A stretch of DNA of 64,000 nt from Atherinomorus stipes (lineage: Eukaryota > Chordata > Actinopteri > Atheriniformes > Atherinidae), in contig JALJCO010010310.1 in the NCBI GenBank assembly GCA_023101725.1, positions 208,501-272,500 on the forward strand. Direction: 5' to 3'. The notes under the pieces are model-generated. The model made no database searches and had not been told where the DNA came from. It saw only the letters and a list, made by a program, of their open reading frames with translations. Positions 44,863 to 57,125 of this stretch are shown here, piece by piece (the stretch's first letter is position 1; each line of letters begins with the position of its first letter). Made by a program: the position numbers and the translations under genes.

Positions 44863-46521
44863 AGCCCTGTTTCCACCAGCGGGTCTGGGTCGGGTCAGGC
44901 TGGATCGGTCCACGTTTTTTTGCGTCTCCACAGATATAAACTGGGACGGGTACCCTTATATCCGACCCGGCCTAGTTTTTTGGTACCCTTCGGTAGGGGT
45001 ACTGATCTAACCGATCCGGACCAAAGAGGTGGAGCTAACACACAGGAAACCATTGATTCATTGAAAAATCCGTCATTTCCTGCGTGACCCGGCATAAAAA
45101 CAAAGCTGGGGCGACTCCTTTGTTTCTGTCATGTGTGGTGCTTTGGTTAAAAGGTATTGCACAGCGATGATGTCACGCGATCACGTAGCAGCGCTATCCG
45201 GTTAAAGGAGCCCTATCATGAAAAATGGACTTTTAAGAGCTTTTCAGCATGTCAGTATGTTATTTCCTCATCAAGAAATGATTTAAATCGTTATTTTTCT
45301 TCATTCATGCATATGTGAGTAATCTACATGAATATTTAAACCAAGCGCTACCTCCCTGCAAACGGCTGACTACCCACCGCGTTACGTATGAACGTGGCAC
45401 CAATCACGAAAGTCCAAATGCGCACGCTCAGTATCGTAGCAAGACGCCCTCTGTTGAACAGAAACTCAGAGAATCCGATACACACTCTCTGAGGAAGAAA
45501 CTAACACCTGCAGGAAGATTTCCTCAGAGACAAGCAGCCATCAGCTAACAGACGTTTGATCCAGATTCAGGAGAATTTTCTTCCTTTTTTTTCTTTTTTT
45601 TAAGCTCTAGAGGACAGCAAGTTGGGGAAAATGCAGTTACGTTCAGCGTGGTTATGTTCAGCGTGGGAGTTTATTGTTGTACTGGATGAATCGACTTGCC
45701 AGAAGTGGTTGGATTAAAACTTCAGGAGCAGGGAAAAAAAACTCAACTTCGTGTGTGAACTTCACTCCTGACAACTTCATGAATCTCGGGCAGTAAAGTG
45801 TTTTTTTTTCTCTGGGATTACTTCTGAAACCTGACGCAGTTCCTACTATAAAAACGCGCATGGACAGACAACAACACTGGTGAGTCAACACATCTCTCAG
45901 CTCAATGCTAACTGTTAGCCTATGATTTGTTCGCTAAATTACTTGCTTGTCAGGGGGTCTCTGTGGTACTTCTGTGGTACTGCGTATACTTCAAACTCCA
46001 TATCAGACTCTGGGTCGAGCGCATACAGCTCCATAACAGGCTGGTCTGTTTTATCCCGTCGATCGGAGGAATTATCCATCAATGTTAACTTCTAACATCC
46101 ACATGAGAGCTGCCGGTGCCGGTGCTACAGACAATTCTGTGACCCTTCAGAATAAGTGTCTCTTCCGGGGCGACGTCATGAAATGGGCGTAAAACATGCT
46201 GCAATTGGTCGAGAGCTCCGCGGTTCAGTACAGTCAGCCATCTTACTTCCGTGTTGGAAATTAGATGCATCGAAAAACTAATATTTAACACCAAATTAGT
46301 TTCTATAGTAACGATGGGAACATATCTAGCTTATAAATGCCTACATTTGACTTTTGGAACATTTGAAAAGCATGATACAGCTCCTTTAATTCTCCGCCTC
46401 CAGAGTACGGGGACAGTTTGCTGTGGGGACGCAAGGTGAAATCAACATATCCGTACCAAAACCCATCCGATCCGGCCTGTCCTGACCCAACCTGACCCAG
46501 GCCCGCGGATGGAAACGGGGC
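44863..46521 (+). mobile_element. Harbinger-like element with GCCCYGTTTCC ends (tentative), carrying a family D insertion
   Basis: The left end is AGCCCTGTTTCCACCAGCGG then GTCTGGGTCGGGTCAGG. The right end is the inverse (CCTGACCCAGGCCCGCGGAT, GGAAACGGGGC). TTA flanks both ends (44860-44862 and 46522-46524 within one base), consistent with a 3-bp TWA target of PIF/Harbinger. Superfamily by inference. Confidence 0.55.
45202..46389 (+). mobile_element. family D TTAA element (1.19 kb), nested
   Basis: The left end TTAAAGGAGCCCTATCATG at 45202 and right end CATGATACAGCTCCTTTAA at 46389 are inverted. A stretch after the left end (GGACTTTTAAGAGCTTTTCA) matches the fragment at 43940-44086. No transposase recognised. 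Confidence 0.7.
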
Positions 46522-46650
46522 ATTAGTAGCCCTCAAAACCAAGTGTAAGGGCTATTTTGTGACTTAGAAATGGGACACCCTTAAATGCAGATACATCTTC
46601 CAAACTGTGGGGGGCAGCATTATGCCAAAGCGGCGTTCAGTCTGTCAATT

Positions 46651-46671
46651 CAGAAGAAGAAGAAGAAGAAG
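46651..46671 (+). repeat. (GAA)n microsatellite
   Basis: AGAAGAAGAAGAAGAAGAAG-type run of about seven units. Confidence 0.85.
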
Positions 46672-46715
46672 CATTTACTTTATTTACATTTATTTGCACT
46701 GTTAACTCTGTCTAT

Positions 46716-47389
46716 TTAAAGGAATAGTTCACCCACAGAGTGATGTAACTTTATCTTTCACTTCCCCTCATGGTGAGAGACTCTGGAGCACTTTTTTAAT
46801 ATGTCAAATGCAGCCGGTGATCAGGAAGGCTTCTCGTTTCCCCCCAACTTTCATATAATGGAGTTCACCGGGGTCCGAGCCAAAAAGGTCCATAAAAGTC
46901 CACAAAAACTTGTCAATATTCCTCCATACTGCTCGTCCAACATAATCTAAGTGTCCTGAGTGGGTAGCGTCCAGATTTTACTGGAAACTACAAAATTTAG
47001 TATATTTTTAGAGGTTAAACAGTACTAGGTTTAGTAAACCTAAACTAAAAAGGCCTGGATTCATGCAGATACGCAATCAATGAGGGATTTATTTTTTATG
47101 AAATTACCTCTTTTAACACATTTATACCGTGTAGAAAGCGTTTCTCTGAGAGAGATCAAAATAAAATCAGGTACAGGGCCTTTAAATCAATATCAACCCC
47201 TCTTGGACCCTCTTGTGTTTGTCCCGGTTTGTCTGCAGCTCTGTCCCTCTTAGCACAATGTAAACAGTGAATTTCTTCTTCTACACTTGCATTATCGGCA
47301 GAGTAATGCAAGTGCTCCAGAGTCTTGCTCACCATGAGGGGAAGTGGAAGATAAAGTTACATCATTCTGTGGGTGGAATATTCCTTTAA
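46716..47389 (+). mobile_element. family A element with shortened right arm
   Basis: TTAAAGGAATAGTTCACCC to GGTGGAATATTCCTTTAA. The left arm is complete. The right arm is reduced to its outer 80 bp after GCAGAGTAATGCAAGTGCTCC. About 145 bp of unrelated sequence (about 47022-47165) replaces part of the spacer. Confidence 0.8.
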
Positions 47390-48769
47390 GTAGCCCAGCA
47401 GCCGTTCAGGACACACTTCAGTCCAACATGTTGCTTCGGTTTAGCGACAGGTTTGTGTTATTATCTGAGTATTTTCTGTATCTAACAGGCTGGAGAAGGA
47501 GTGAAAAAATAGGAGCTACAGCTGTTTATTTTTCTCTGTTATTAGATAATAAATCTATTTTCCCCTGTTAAGATCAATAGATGTGTTTGGTGAGGATGTT
47601 GCAGCGTGTCAGTGTTGGTGAGAGCTGTGATCTTTAAGAGAATGAAATATTGATGTTAATTATACATATATAACCCAACTACCTGGCCGTCACTCAGCCA
47701 GTATTAAACTGGACCGCTGGTGGTTTTGTGTTTGTTTTAAAAAGAAGATAAAAGAAGAAAAATCTTATTTTCAGGGAAGCCAAATACAGGCTTTTACCCT
47801 CTAAAGTAAAAGCAGGAGACCAACGCTGCCAACCACGTAGTTTTACAAACAAGTTTAATAAATATTCAGACCCTTCAGCAGCTTTCGCCTAAAAACAGAA
47901 ACCAGCAGCATTCTCAGACAGATATTCCCAATGCTGCAGCGAGAGCACGGCCTCTTCTCTGCTGCTTCCACCTCTGCTCTCGGAAAGGTGTCAGCGCTTG
48001 CTAGCTGCTCCCACGTGCACGTCGTCGTCCTTAAAAAGCTGTTTAAGAAAACATTTATGACATCAATCTGCAAGCTGAGAGCAGCATGCATGTAAATTTA
48101 TCCTAAACAGCTGCACCGAAGCTGTTGTAGTTAATGATGAACATGCTGGAAACAGGGTTTCATAGAAGTTCAGCAACAATCTGAAACAGACTGTGAGGTG
48201 ACATTTAGTCTTTATGAACTGCTTTACAGACAGTTTCTCACTCGTTTTCCCTTCTGACAAAAGAAAGAGAAAACATTATTTAGAGGAGCTTTGCTGGGAG
48301 TTTGTCTGTATGAATAAATAGTCAGATAAAAAGGACTGGCACGAAGCAGAATGCAAATGTAGAGAATCATTTGTGTGACTGTACCATCAAAGTCCTTCAG
48401 CTTCCACACAGATTTTATTTTTTTTTTTTTTTGCCTATAAGAAGCAATAATCTACATTTGGGACCAACTCAGAAAATACTGCGACTGTTCTGACATGCAG
48501 TTATTTCTGTGAACATGCAGGTAAAGAAATCATCAGACAGAAGTCACGTTTGGTGACAGTTTCACACTCGTTCTTACATTTAGAACAACCCAATTTAACC
48601 CTCCGGTGCTTGAATTATTATAAAAACAACACATTTTATTTCACAGATGTGTACGGTGATGCTTCTTTTTACATTCAGTCTTAATGGCCTTTTTATTTAC
48701 AGTTGTGCTTGAAAGAGTACAGACAGTACCCGCCCATTAAATTAGGTAAAACATGCGGTCAGTAAAGTG
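47390..48769. other. unassigned spacer
   Basis: Apart from a T run at 48416-48432 no repeat or exon was recognised. Confidence 0.35.
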
Positions 48770-49245
48770 GGATGAAATTAAAAGTAGCACGTAAAAATTT
48801 GATGAAAATCATGACGATTTGAAATTGTGGTTCAACAAAAATGGTAAAACAAGTTGATGTGAAGGCAAAATGGGAGACAGAGCTGCATATGCAGATAAAT
48901 GAAATCGACTGGGAACAGACGTGTGTTGGAATTAAAAAAATGGGGTTTGCTTGGAAAATGATTATGAATTCATATTTTGTGGTCCCAGAGAGCATGAAAA
49001 AATATAATAGAGCAAATGGTAAATGTTGGAGAAACTGTGGAGAAGAAAATGATTCATATTTTTTATACATGTAAAAAAATAAGTCAATTGGAAAGAAATG
49101 CTTCGAATCTTTGAAGACTTGAGAGGAAACTGGATTTAAAACCAGAAAATGTTATTTTAGGTAAAATACTAATGAATTTAGGTCTAGATGAAAGATATAT
49201 ATTTCAAATCCTTAGAATTACAGCATTAACCCCTTACCGCCTGAA
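48770..49245 (+). pseudogene. L1-clade LINE ORF2 C-terminal fragment
   Basis: The plus-strand frame 48841-49074 reads KWETELHMQINEIDWEQ, VPESMKKYNRANGKC, WRNCGEENDSYF, a match in order to the L1/Tx1 C-terminal region ('KWExEL ... W ... K ... CxxCxxxxGTxxHxxWxC'). The next frame continues CKKISQLERNASN and, after a shift, LKPENVILGKILMNLGLDER, the 'ILG' region. The Cys-His knuckle is degraded (WRNCGE retains two Cys). It has at least one frameshift and is inactive. Confidence 0.6.
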
Positions 49246-49322
49246 TTTATATGCAAATGTATTAAAAAAATAAGTTCTTTGAGTTTTTGCTTTCAAGCAG
49301 ATGTTAAATTAAGTTGAGATTG

Positions 49323-49999
49323 TTAAAGGATAAGTTTCTTTTTTTTTTAACCTGGACATTATTTCTAGGAGTTTATACATACATTTACTCAGCGGTAAAG
49401 TTTCTGCATCACTTTGAGTCCTTCGGAGGAAATAACTTGATTCGCCCTTCGGTGTACATCCATAATAATGGTGGAGACGGGGCAGCGACTATATAAGACG
49501 TTTTCTGCAGTAAAACTCCTTCTTTCAACAAAAAAAAAAAGAGCTTTTTTACATTGTCAAATTTCCCTTCTGGGATAAAGTATTTCTTCATTTCATCAAT
49601 ACTTTAAATAGAATGAACAAACGAACGAGTACTATCCTGTGAGTTCAGAGTTTTGCAAATTGTGTTTTTATGTTGTCTGTGTAGCAGCTCCGAAAAGTGT
49701 CTAGAACTACCTGATAACTCACGGAAAGATAAATATGGACTCACAGGACAATAGTACTCATTCGTTTTTTCATTCTCCTTAAAGTATCGGCAAAAATCAA
49801 GGAGTTTTGCTGCAGATAACGTCTCATAAAGTCGCTGCCCCGTCTCCGCCATTATCACTGGATGTACACTGACGTGTGAATCAAGTTGCATCTTCCGAAG
49901 GACTCAAAGCGATGCAGAAACTTTACGGGTGAGTAAATGCACGTATAAACTCCTAGAAATAAGGTCCAGGTTGAAAAAAACCCCAAACTTATCCTTTAA
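49323..49999 (+). mobile_element. family B TTAA long-hairpin element (677 bp)
   Basis: TTAAAGGATAAGTTTC at 49323 and the inverse AACTTATCCTTTAA at 49999. Arms are reverse complements with the family B landmarks. A short insert in the left arm (49540-49590) contains a LINE-like tail, AATTTCCCTTCTGGGATAAA. Confidence 0.85.
49540..49592 (+). repeat. LINE 3'-tail-like motif
   Basis: AATTTCCCTTCTGGGATAAA then GTATTTCTTC. A similar AATTTCCCTACTGGGATAAG, TAAAGTATTTT is at 54264-54294. This motif is the usual 3' end of a fish LINE group, here only as a tail. Confidence 0.5.
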
Positions 50000-52239
50000 T
50001 TTTACCACAGCACATAAAAGAAATAGAAATTTTGGGTCGATGCAAATTTGTGACACCTTTGGTCAAAAGTAATGAAATAAAGATAAAACTGATTTTCATG
50101 TCTTAGAGGACGGAAAAGGTTTTATTTCAGGTTTTAAAGGTTTCTTATTTTCAGTTTCCTGACTAACACCACTTTTTACAACTATTAACTATTATACATC
50201 ATAGCAAAGAATAGATGTACATAAATATGTATAAAAAGTATATACATAGTAAAACAGAGCTTAAAAATGTTCTCTTAGATTATGAAATAAACATTCATGA
50301 AAGCAGTAATACTGCTGTCATCACCTGATTTAGGTAAGCTACATCTTCTATACTGTTGTCATGGAGACAGCTGTCATCGCAGTCACCTGCTGGAACTCAT
50401 AAGTTCAGTTACAGGTGTGTTTATTTTAGTCTGTGTATGAATAAAGGGCAGAAATGGGACTTTTCCTGCATGATATTCTAACAACGACCACAGAAAAGAC
50501 CTGCAGAGGTATCTCCTAAAATAAATCCACACGTGGCTCAAATTGAGGTGGAGGTGGTACCATCCTGACCACGTGCATATGTGCACATGCACGCATATAC
50601 GTACATGTATGAGTACTATTTCTAAGCAATATGTTTTGTTTTTTAGGAGTCTAATATATAAATGACGAGGGAAGAGCAAGTACACCGCGATCTCTATCTG
50701 TTCAACCATCCTAAGTCGGTACATTATTTTTAGTCTGAAATTGATACAGATTGATCAAAAGTTTCTTGATTTATTGTTTGATAACTACAGAAAAGCCTCA
50801 GAATTGAGATTCATTGTTTTTGATCACAACAGTAAAGGAACTTTTTACAGAACAAGTAAAAAAAAAAAAATCTGAACATATTCAGAATATACATTATTTT
50901 TAAGTGGACACACACATGCAGTATGAAATTATGAACTACGAAGTATGCATGAACAAGTTTTCATACTCAACACAACTTCATTTTTTAAAATTAATTTTCT
51001 TTTCAATTTTATGATTAAACAGATTTCTTTTTTTCTCAATAAATTTATTTTCATTACCCAACATTCTGGCTTTTCCCCCCCACACATGGTGTGTGTGTGG
51101 TGCTATGCAGCAGTTAAAATATCTACTGCATTCAAAGCCTGAAGTATATAAAGCTTAATTCATAATATTTATTTTTATGAACAGCCATAAACAATAAAAA
51201 CAGTAACTGTGCGTTTGTGTGAACGTGGTGATTCGTGTAAACATCCAGTGATAGCAAACAGGAAAATAATGTCAGCCTCGTCACTGTGTCCTTCTCTAAA
51301 ACACAACGCTCCGTACGAGCAAAGTTTTTACACCTGACTTTATAGATGGTTTACTGTTTACAAACTTTAGCAGTTGCTAGGCAACCAGGGGGCAAAAAGC
51401 CTGTTTTTACTGCAGTTTACGGCCAAACACTCGTATCATTCATAAAAATGTAAAGTAACCTGACGAAACAAGTTTTGTTTCTTTAGTTCTTTTCTTCTTT
51501 AGATGTGATGAAAACAATTCCGATTTTTGTGTATTTTTTATATTCATGGCATTCTTTCAAGAGCATTGTAAGTTATTACTGTCACTGATGTTCACAACCT
51601 TATATATTTAGTTGTACAGATTATAAAAATATAAATGCTTGAGGATCTCCCAAGAAATGACCCCACTCTGCACAAAAATAACAGAGCATAGACGGGCCAT
51701 TTCTATGGCAGTTAATAGAACATTTTCAGCCTGTGTAAAGTATTATTGCAGCTTATAAAGCATTCATGTGCACGTGCATTCATGCATCTTTGTGAAGATA
51801 TGATGTCTAGTTATTGTAAACATCCCAAAAAATATTCATAATCTCAACTTGGATTGCCAGACCGAACCAGGACCCCCGAATGCTGCAGGAGAACGAGTCT
51901 TTGGTTCCACTGGCTGGTGCTTCTACGGGCAAACGTCCCAATAAGATCACAGAAATGAATTCACACACAAACCCCAGGAATCAGAAGCAGTAATGAAATT
52001 TCACACACGTAATTGGGCAAATTTAAAACGTTATTTAAGCTAAAACCGGAGCTTATCTGTCAGTAGAGCCGAGCTCAAACGAAAGAGAGAATTTCTGATT
52101 CAGTCACACGTTTCTGCACGAAGCTGCCAGGAACGAAAAGCGCTAATGCTTATAATAGCTTTTAATACGGTGAGAAAAGAAGGTTTGTTCCATCACTGCT
52201 GCCTTCACACCTCAGCACCTGTGACTGAGGTATACAGTA
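50000..52239. other. unassigned unique-looking region
   Basis: AT-rich, with no recognised repeats or exons. Frames are short and featureless. Confidence 0.35.
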
Positions 52240-52720
52240 GGCTTGACCCCCCCCCCCTTCATAGCTGGCTCGCCGTGATTAGCACCTCACTGCCAGAGCG
52301 AAAACACACGTCCATCATATTAGCTGTTAAACCATCTGTATGCTAATGATCACAGCCCGACAATCAAAGCGAGCCCAGGTGTAGGTGTTATTCATCTGTG
52401 CTGTTCAGTCTGAACAATCCCCCGTCTGCTACGAAGAGTTTGAAAGTTAGAGGGAACATTTTGTCTGCGGGTGTCAGTGTGTCATATAGATTTTAATTCG
52501 TGCCCTCCGATGCGGAGAATTTGGATTATTTGCTTTCATTATTTCAGTTCAATTTAAAGACTATTTTAAATGATCATGCCTGATTGAGCCTCCTGTAATA
52601 ACTACGTGTGAGTACACACTGCTGGATTAACATGGGTGACCCAGTGGGACTAAATGCTCCTGCTGGGAGGGGAGATTTCCACTCTTTCTATAGATTTAGC
52701 TCCGGTTTCATGCAGTTTGA
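52240..52720. promoter_or_regulatory. candidate conserved noncoding element
   Basis: Non-repetitive, evenly composed sequence with several homeodomain-like words (TGATTAGC, GCTAATGATC, GATTTTAATTCG) and TGACCC, and no long ORF. It begins just after a C run (52249-52257). Regulatory function is inference from texture only. Confidence 0.2.
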
Positions 52721-52855
52721 TCATGTTTGGTAATTTCAGTGTAGCTCATCCTGACTGGAAGAATAATGAGAACACCTGTATGAAGGAGAACGATGCAATT
52801 ACCAAGGTAACTCTCAGGTAATTATTCGTCAGTAATACACAATAAACCATACGGC

Positions 52856-53378
52856 TTTGAAACCCAAAGAATGATGTGCCTTCATCTTCTCCTCATCCTC
52901 ATGCTGATCAAGACTTTGGAGCACTTTTTTAATATCTGAAATGCAGCCGGAGATCGGACAGGTTTTTCATCATCGACTGACTTTCATAAAATGGAGTTTA
53001 CCAGCATTCAACACAAAAAGGTCCATAAAAGTCCACAAAAACTTGTCAATATTCCTCCAAACTGCTCGTCCAATGTAATCCAAGTGTCCTGAGTGGGTAG
53101 TGTCCAGAATTTACTGGAAACCATCATTTAGTAGATTTTTATACTTTTGTGCCGAGTTCACAACACTCCGTAAGCTGCCGCTTTCAGAGCCTACTCTGCA
53201 GATAATGGAAGCGTAGAAGAAGAAATTCGATGTTTACATTGTGCTAAGAGCGACAGGCTATAAAAATCTTATTTTTATATTTGAGATAAGATAGATAAAA
53301 GTGCTCCAGAGTCTTGCTCACCATGAGGGTAAGTGGAAAATAAAGTTACATCATTCTGTGGGTGAACTATTCCTTTAA
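52856..53378 (+). mobile_element. family A element, diverged left end
   Basis: The left end is eroded (CTTTGAAACCCAAAGAATG). The left arm has GAGCAGT in inverse and GGTCCATAAAAGTCC. The right end GGGTGAACTATTCCTTTAA (53378) is intact. The spacer and right arm are shortened. Confidence 0.78.
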
Positions 53379-53676
53379 TATCACGGTTCAGGTGTGGGCG
53401 GATATTTCTGTAGTTCGGGCAGGTCACGGTGAGAATAAGTTTCTTTTTCGTTGGACATGACGTGTTTTAAACATCAGGATGTGAACCAGAGACGGAGAAC
53501 ACGGTTCCAACCAGCACGATGATCTTTATGCAGGAATCTCTGAATCACATAAATGAAGCTCCTACGTGGCAAAATTGAACTACGGTGAATTTAGGAAATT
53601 AATATGCGACGTGCAGGTCAGGTTTGACAGGGAGAGCTGCGGTTCGTGGGTCTCGGTTCAGGCGGATGCGGGTCGG

Positions 53677-54640
53677 CAGTGTTGCCAACTTAGCGACTTT
53701 GTCGCTATATTTAGCGACTTTTCAGACCCCTCTAGCGACTTATTTTCAAAAAAGCAACTAGCGACAAATCTAGCGACTTTTCCTGGAGTCCATGGAGACA
53801 GACGAAGGTGATGTCGCTCTCCGTCACTCATCAGGAGCTGCCTCCCCTCTCTGTTTCCCGGCACTCACTCAGTTTACGCTGTCCTGGTGCAGCTGCAGCC
53901 CGCCGCCCGGCCCGTCCGAGCTGCTGTGAGATGACTCCTCCTCGTCCAGACAACAAATGAACTGCGCCTGCGCGAAGCTGCCTCCTGCCGCCAGATTGTT
54001 TAAATGTAAAAATGAAAAAAAAGGTCTCAAATTAAAAGCTGCACTAAAATCACGGCTTTTTTCACTCAGTCTCAGTTGCTTTACCCACGTTGTCTACACT
54101 CGTGCGTGTGCTTCTGCTTCTGAGCATCATCAGTCAGAGAGGAGAAACTCTGATCCAAGCTCAGAAGTACATACGAGAAAGATATTTTCTTTTTTCCTGG
54201 TCAAAGTATGATAAGGTGCATTTTGGCTTTCCTATGGCATTATTTCCTTAATTTCCTCCATAATTTCCCTACTGGGATAAGTAAAGTATTTTTTATTTCA
54301 TTTCATTTATTTTTGCTACAACGTCCATATATATATTATAGCCTATTATAACAGTTGCTGCTTGTTTCCCATAATGCATTGTGGCACACCTGGGTCTTCT
54401 TTGCACCAGTAGCCTTGTAAATTGTCAAAAGTTCATGTCAAACAAAGACATGCCGCTCAAAACTAGTATGTTGTTGTAAATAAAGGTGATGTAAAGAAAA
54501 GAAAAAGAAAAACATGCTGCTTCCACGGGGGATCGCGCATGCGCATCATAGACTGCCCGTCACGATGACGTTATTTAGCGACTTCTGGCGACTTTTTGGC
54601 CAGCCAATAGCGACTTCTCTCCCTGAGGAGTTGGCAACAG
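53677..54640 (+). mobile_element. 964-bp element with TGTTGCCAACT ends, AGCGACTT subterminal repeats and perfect 10-bp TSD
   Basis: The left end CAGTGTTGCCAACT and right end AGTTGGCAACAG are inverted, differing by a 2-base AG. The flanks TGCGGGTCGG are identical at 53667-53676 and 54641-54650. AGCGACTT occurs at least four times in the first 110 bp and two to three times in the last 75 bp. The interior includes a GC-rich stretch (GCCCGCCGCCCGGCCCGTCC) and a LINE-like tail at 54264. No transposase is visible. A 9-10 bp TSD would suit a Mutator-like element, but the class is unknown. Confidence 0.8.
54264..54300 (+). repeat. LINE 3'-tail-like motif inside the 964-bp element
   Basis: AATTTCCCTACTGGGATAAG, TAAAGTATTTTTTATTTC. 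It probably marks a short 5'-truncated LINE insertion. Confidence 0.5.
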
Positions 54641-54789
54641 TGCGGGTCGGTAAACCTGCAGAACTCTGATGTGCACGCGGCTGCACGTGATGGTCGGCGT
54701 GCCCAAACAAGAAGAGGATGCAGCTACTGTTCAAACCTTTGACAGATTATTGCAGAATACGCAGACGTTTCCTGCATCATGAACGTCTG

Positions 54790-54956
54790 ACAGACCACAG
54801 ATGAACATTTTCCTCCAGTCTCGTCTCGTCAAGAAAATGCACGTACGTCTCGTCATGTTTTAGTCATCACAGAGACATGTTTAGCTCGTTATCGTCATGA
54901 AAAAAAAGGGCGTCAACGAAATGATTTCATCATCATCGTTAACAAAAACAACACTG
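54790..54956 (+). mobile_element. right end of a fish MITE with GTTAACAAAAACAACACTG terminus
   Basis: The sequence CGTCTCGTCATGTTTTAGTC, then CGTCAACGAAATGATTTCAT and the terminal CAACACTG recall a widespread fish non-autonomous element. The other terminus was not found. Confidence 0.4.
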
Positions 54957-57125
54957 ACGTCCAGCTGGAAAATAAAACTGTAAAAACTGTCAGTGATGTT
55001 ATTAGTATCAGTACAAACAAACTTTTATCTGATGAAGAAGCAGAGTGATAATAATCACTGAGCAAAGAAAGACTAAAACTTTATGTGAATTACTGTCATT
55101 TCACTTAAATGTTGACAAAGTTGGTATTGGAAACAAATTGTAGAACGCTGAGCGACCTTGATGAAGACTGTAACACTGCCGCCTGTATTGAGCTGTTATT
55201 TCACTTTTCATTTATGAATCTGCTCAAAAGAAGAAAAGCTTAATCTTTTCTTTCAGCAATTTTATTTCACACCACCAAGGAATCAAGGAATTATCTTTTT
55301 TTTGTTCTCTTGTTGTGGCATTTTTTCTCATTATTTATCTCCCTTATTCCTTCAGGGAAGATGGCAAAGTGCTTGCGATGCAGACGTCTGAAGCAGAACC
55401 TACAGTAGCATGACAACAACTGCATCATTCCATAAGTAGCTTAACTAACCACGCTGCAGACTCGCAACCTCACAACTGGTCTGCAGAATCCGTGGCTCCA
55501 ACTTCAGGGCTGCTCGTGGTGAATCGCATCCCGGCATTCGTAGCCTGAGGTTTGATATTAAAGCCTCCGGGTGGTGCTCAGCTGGCTTTGAAAAACGCTT
55601 GCAGTGAATGCGCGCTGGGTGTTTTCAGAGTTAGCGTTGGCTCATAATCCACAGCCGTTGCTAATGTAATATTTTGAGGCCGCCTATGCTGCTGTACGGA
55701 TGTTTGCTTTACTGTTGCTTTAATCAGACTGGTAACAGCATCACTGCTTATCAGCAGACGTGTCTCATGTTTTAATGGTCACATGTAATCTGCAGTCGAG
55801 TGCTGAAGGCTGAGACCTAAACACAGCGAGGCTCAAACAGCTTTGACGTTTGCATTCAGGGATGGTGTTCTGCATCCGTATGAACTGCTCCAACCAGCAC
55901 GCCCTTTCTCCTCAGACCTGTGACATCAGCGAGGCCTTTCCATCCAGACGTCTGCATCTTTTCTCTTTCAGAAAGCAGTTTCTGAAACACTCGGACCAGC
56001 CTCTCTGGCATCACCAACCACTCCACGTTCAGTCACATAAATCCCCTTTCTTCCTCATTCTGATGCAGCGTTTGTCTACAAACCCGAATGCACCGAGCTG
56101 CTGCTATGTGCTTGATTAGCTTTTCTGGGTCAATAAACAATTGAATATCTAAGAAAGTGATCAGAGGAGTTTTTGGCTGAACAGAAAAGTGAGGTCCTAA
56201 AGTGTTGAGCACCTGCTGCACATAAAATGAGCACGTTAAAAACCAGTACGCTGGAGCCGAGAGCGGTCATGGTCACATATGTTTTGAGATAAGTATTTTA
56301 ATTATCAGAGAAAATGATAAAATTTACATATTAACAACGTTGGAAAAAAAGAATAGTAGGGGGAAATGACTGCTTTCGGCTTCCAGAAGTACATGAAACA
56401 ATAAAATAAAATGAAACAGATGAAAAACAATAAAGAATTCAAGTAAATAAGATTAAAAAAGGCACGTACAGAGGACTGCATGACTCACAGGAGTGAAAGT
56501 AAGTCTTCAGACTTAAAACACTCGTAGCTGCAGGAACATGGCGGGGCAGGGACTGACCTCAGTAAAGATCCTCAACTTTATTGCTTAATGTGCCCCATGT
56601 TAGACAACACAGATGAAATTACAGTCCTCTCAGACCCACGGTGCACATAACAGAATATAAAAAACTATAAAATAAAAAATATAAAAACCGAGGAATCTGC
56701 TGGGATAACCTACAAATCTAAACACGAAACCTGAGTTTAAATACTAAGATTACAAATTTACAAACGGGTTGACAGTAGAAATGTGAGAGATTAAGTTAAG
56801 TAGGAGTGTGGTTGACGATGTGAACATGGAACTGTCGCATGTGTGGGTCAGTTCATAACTAAGCCATATGAAAGTATTTTAACAACCTTTTTTATCAATA
56901 AGGTTGACAGTTTGAGATCCTGCATGCAATCACAAGATGCCAGTCTAACACACAATATAACTAACAACATAATGTAGCACAAAGCTTGTTCCTTTGCTCT
57001 CGTCACAGTTAAACAAGACGATGTGGAGAAGATGTTCCGCTCTCTTTCAGATGATACATCTGCTTTGCAAACCAATATGTCATATTTTTAACAGATGCAT
57101 AATAAGCAGGATTTGTCCTGAGCAA
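54957..57125. other. unassigned unique-looking region
   Basis: No recognised repeats, RNA genes or exons. The frame at 55850-56119 lacks recognisable motifs. Confidence 0.35.

Noticed and set aside
50383..50724. 113-codon minus-strand frame
   Set aside because: No recognisable motif, AT-rich random look, and no splice or start evidence.
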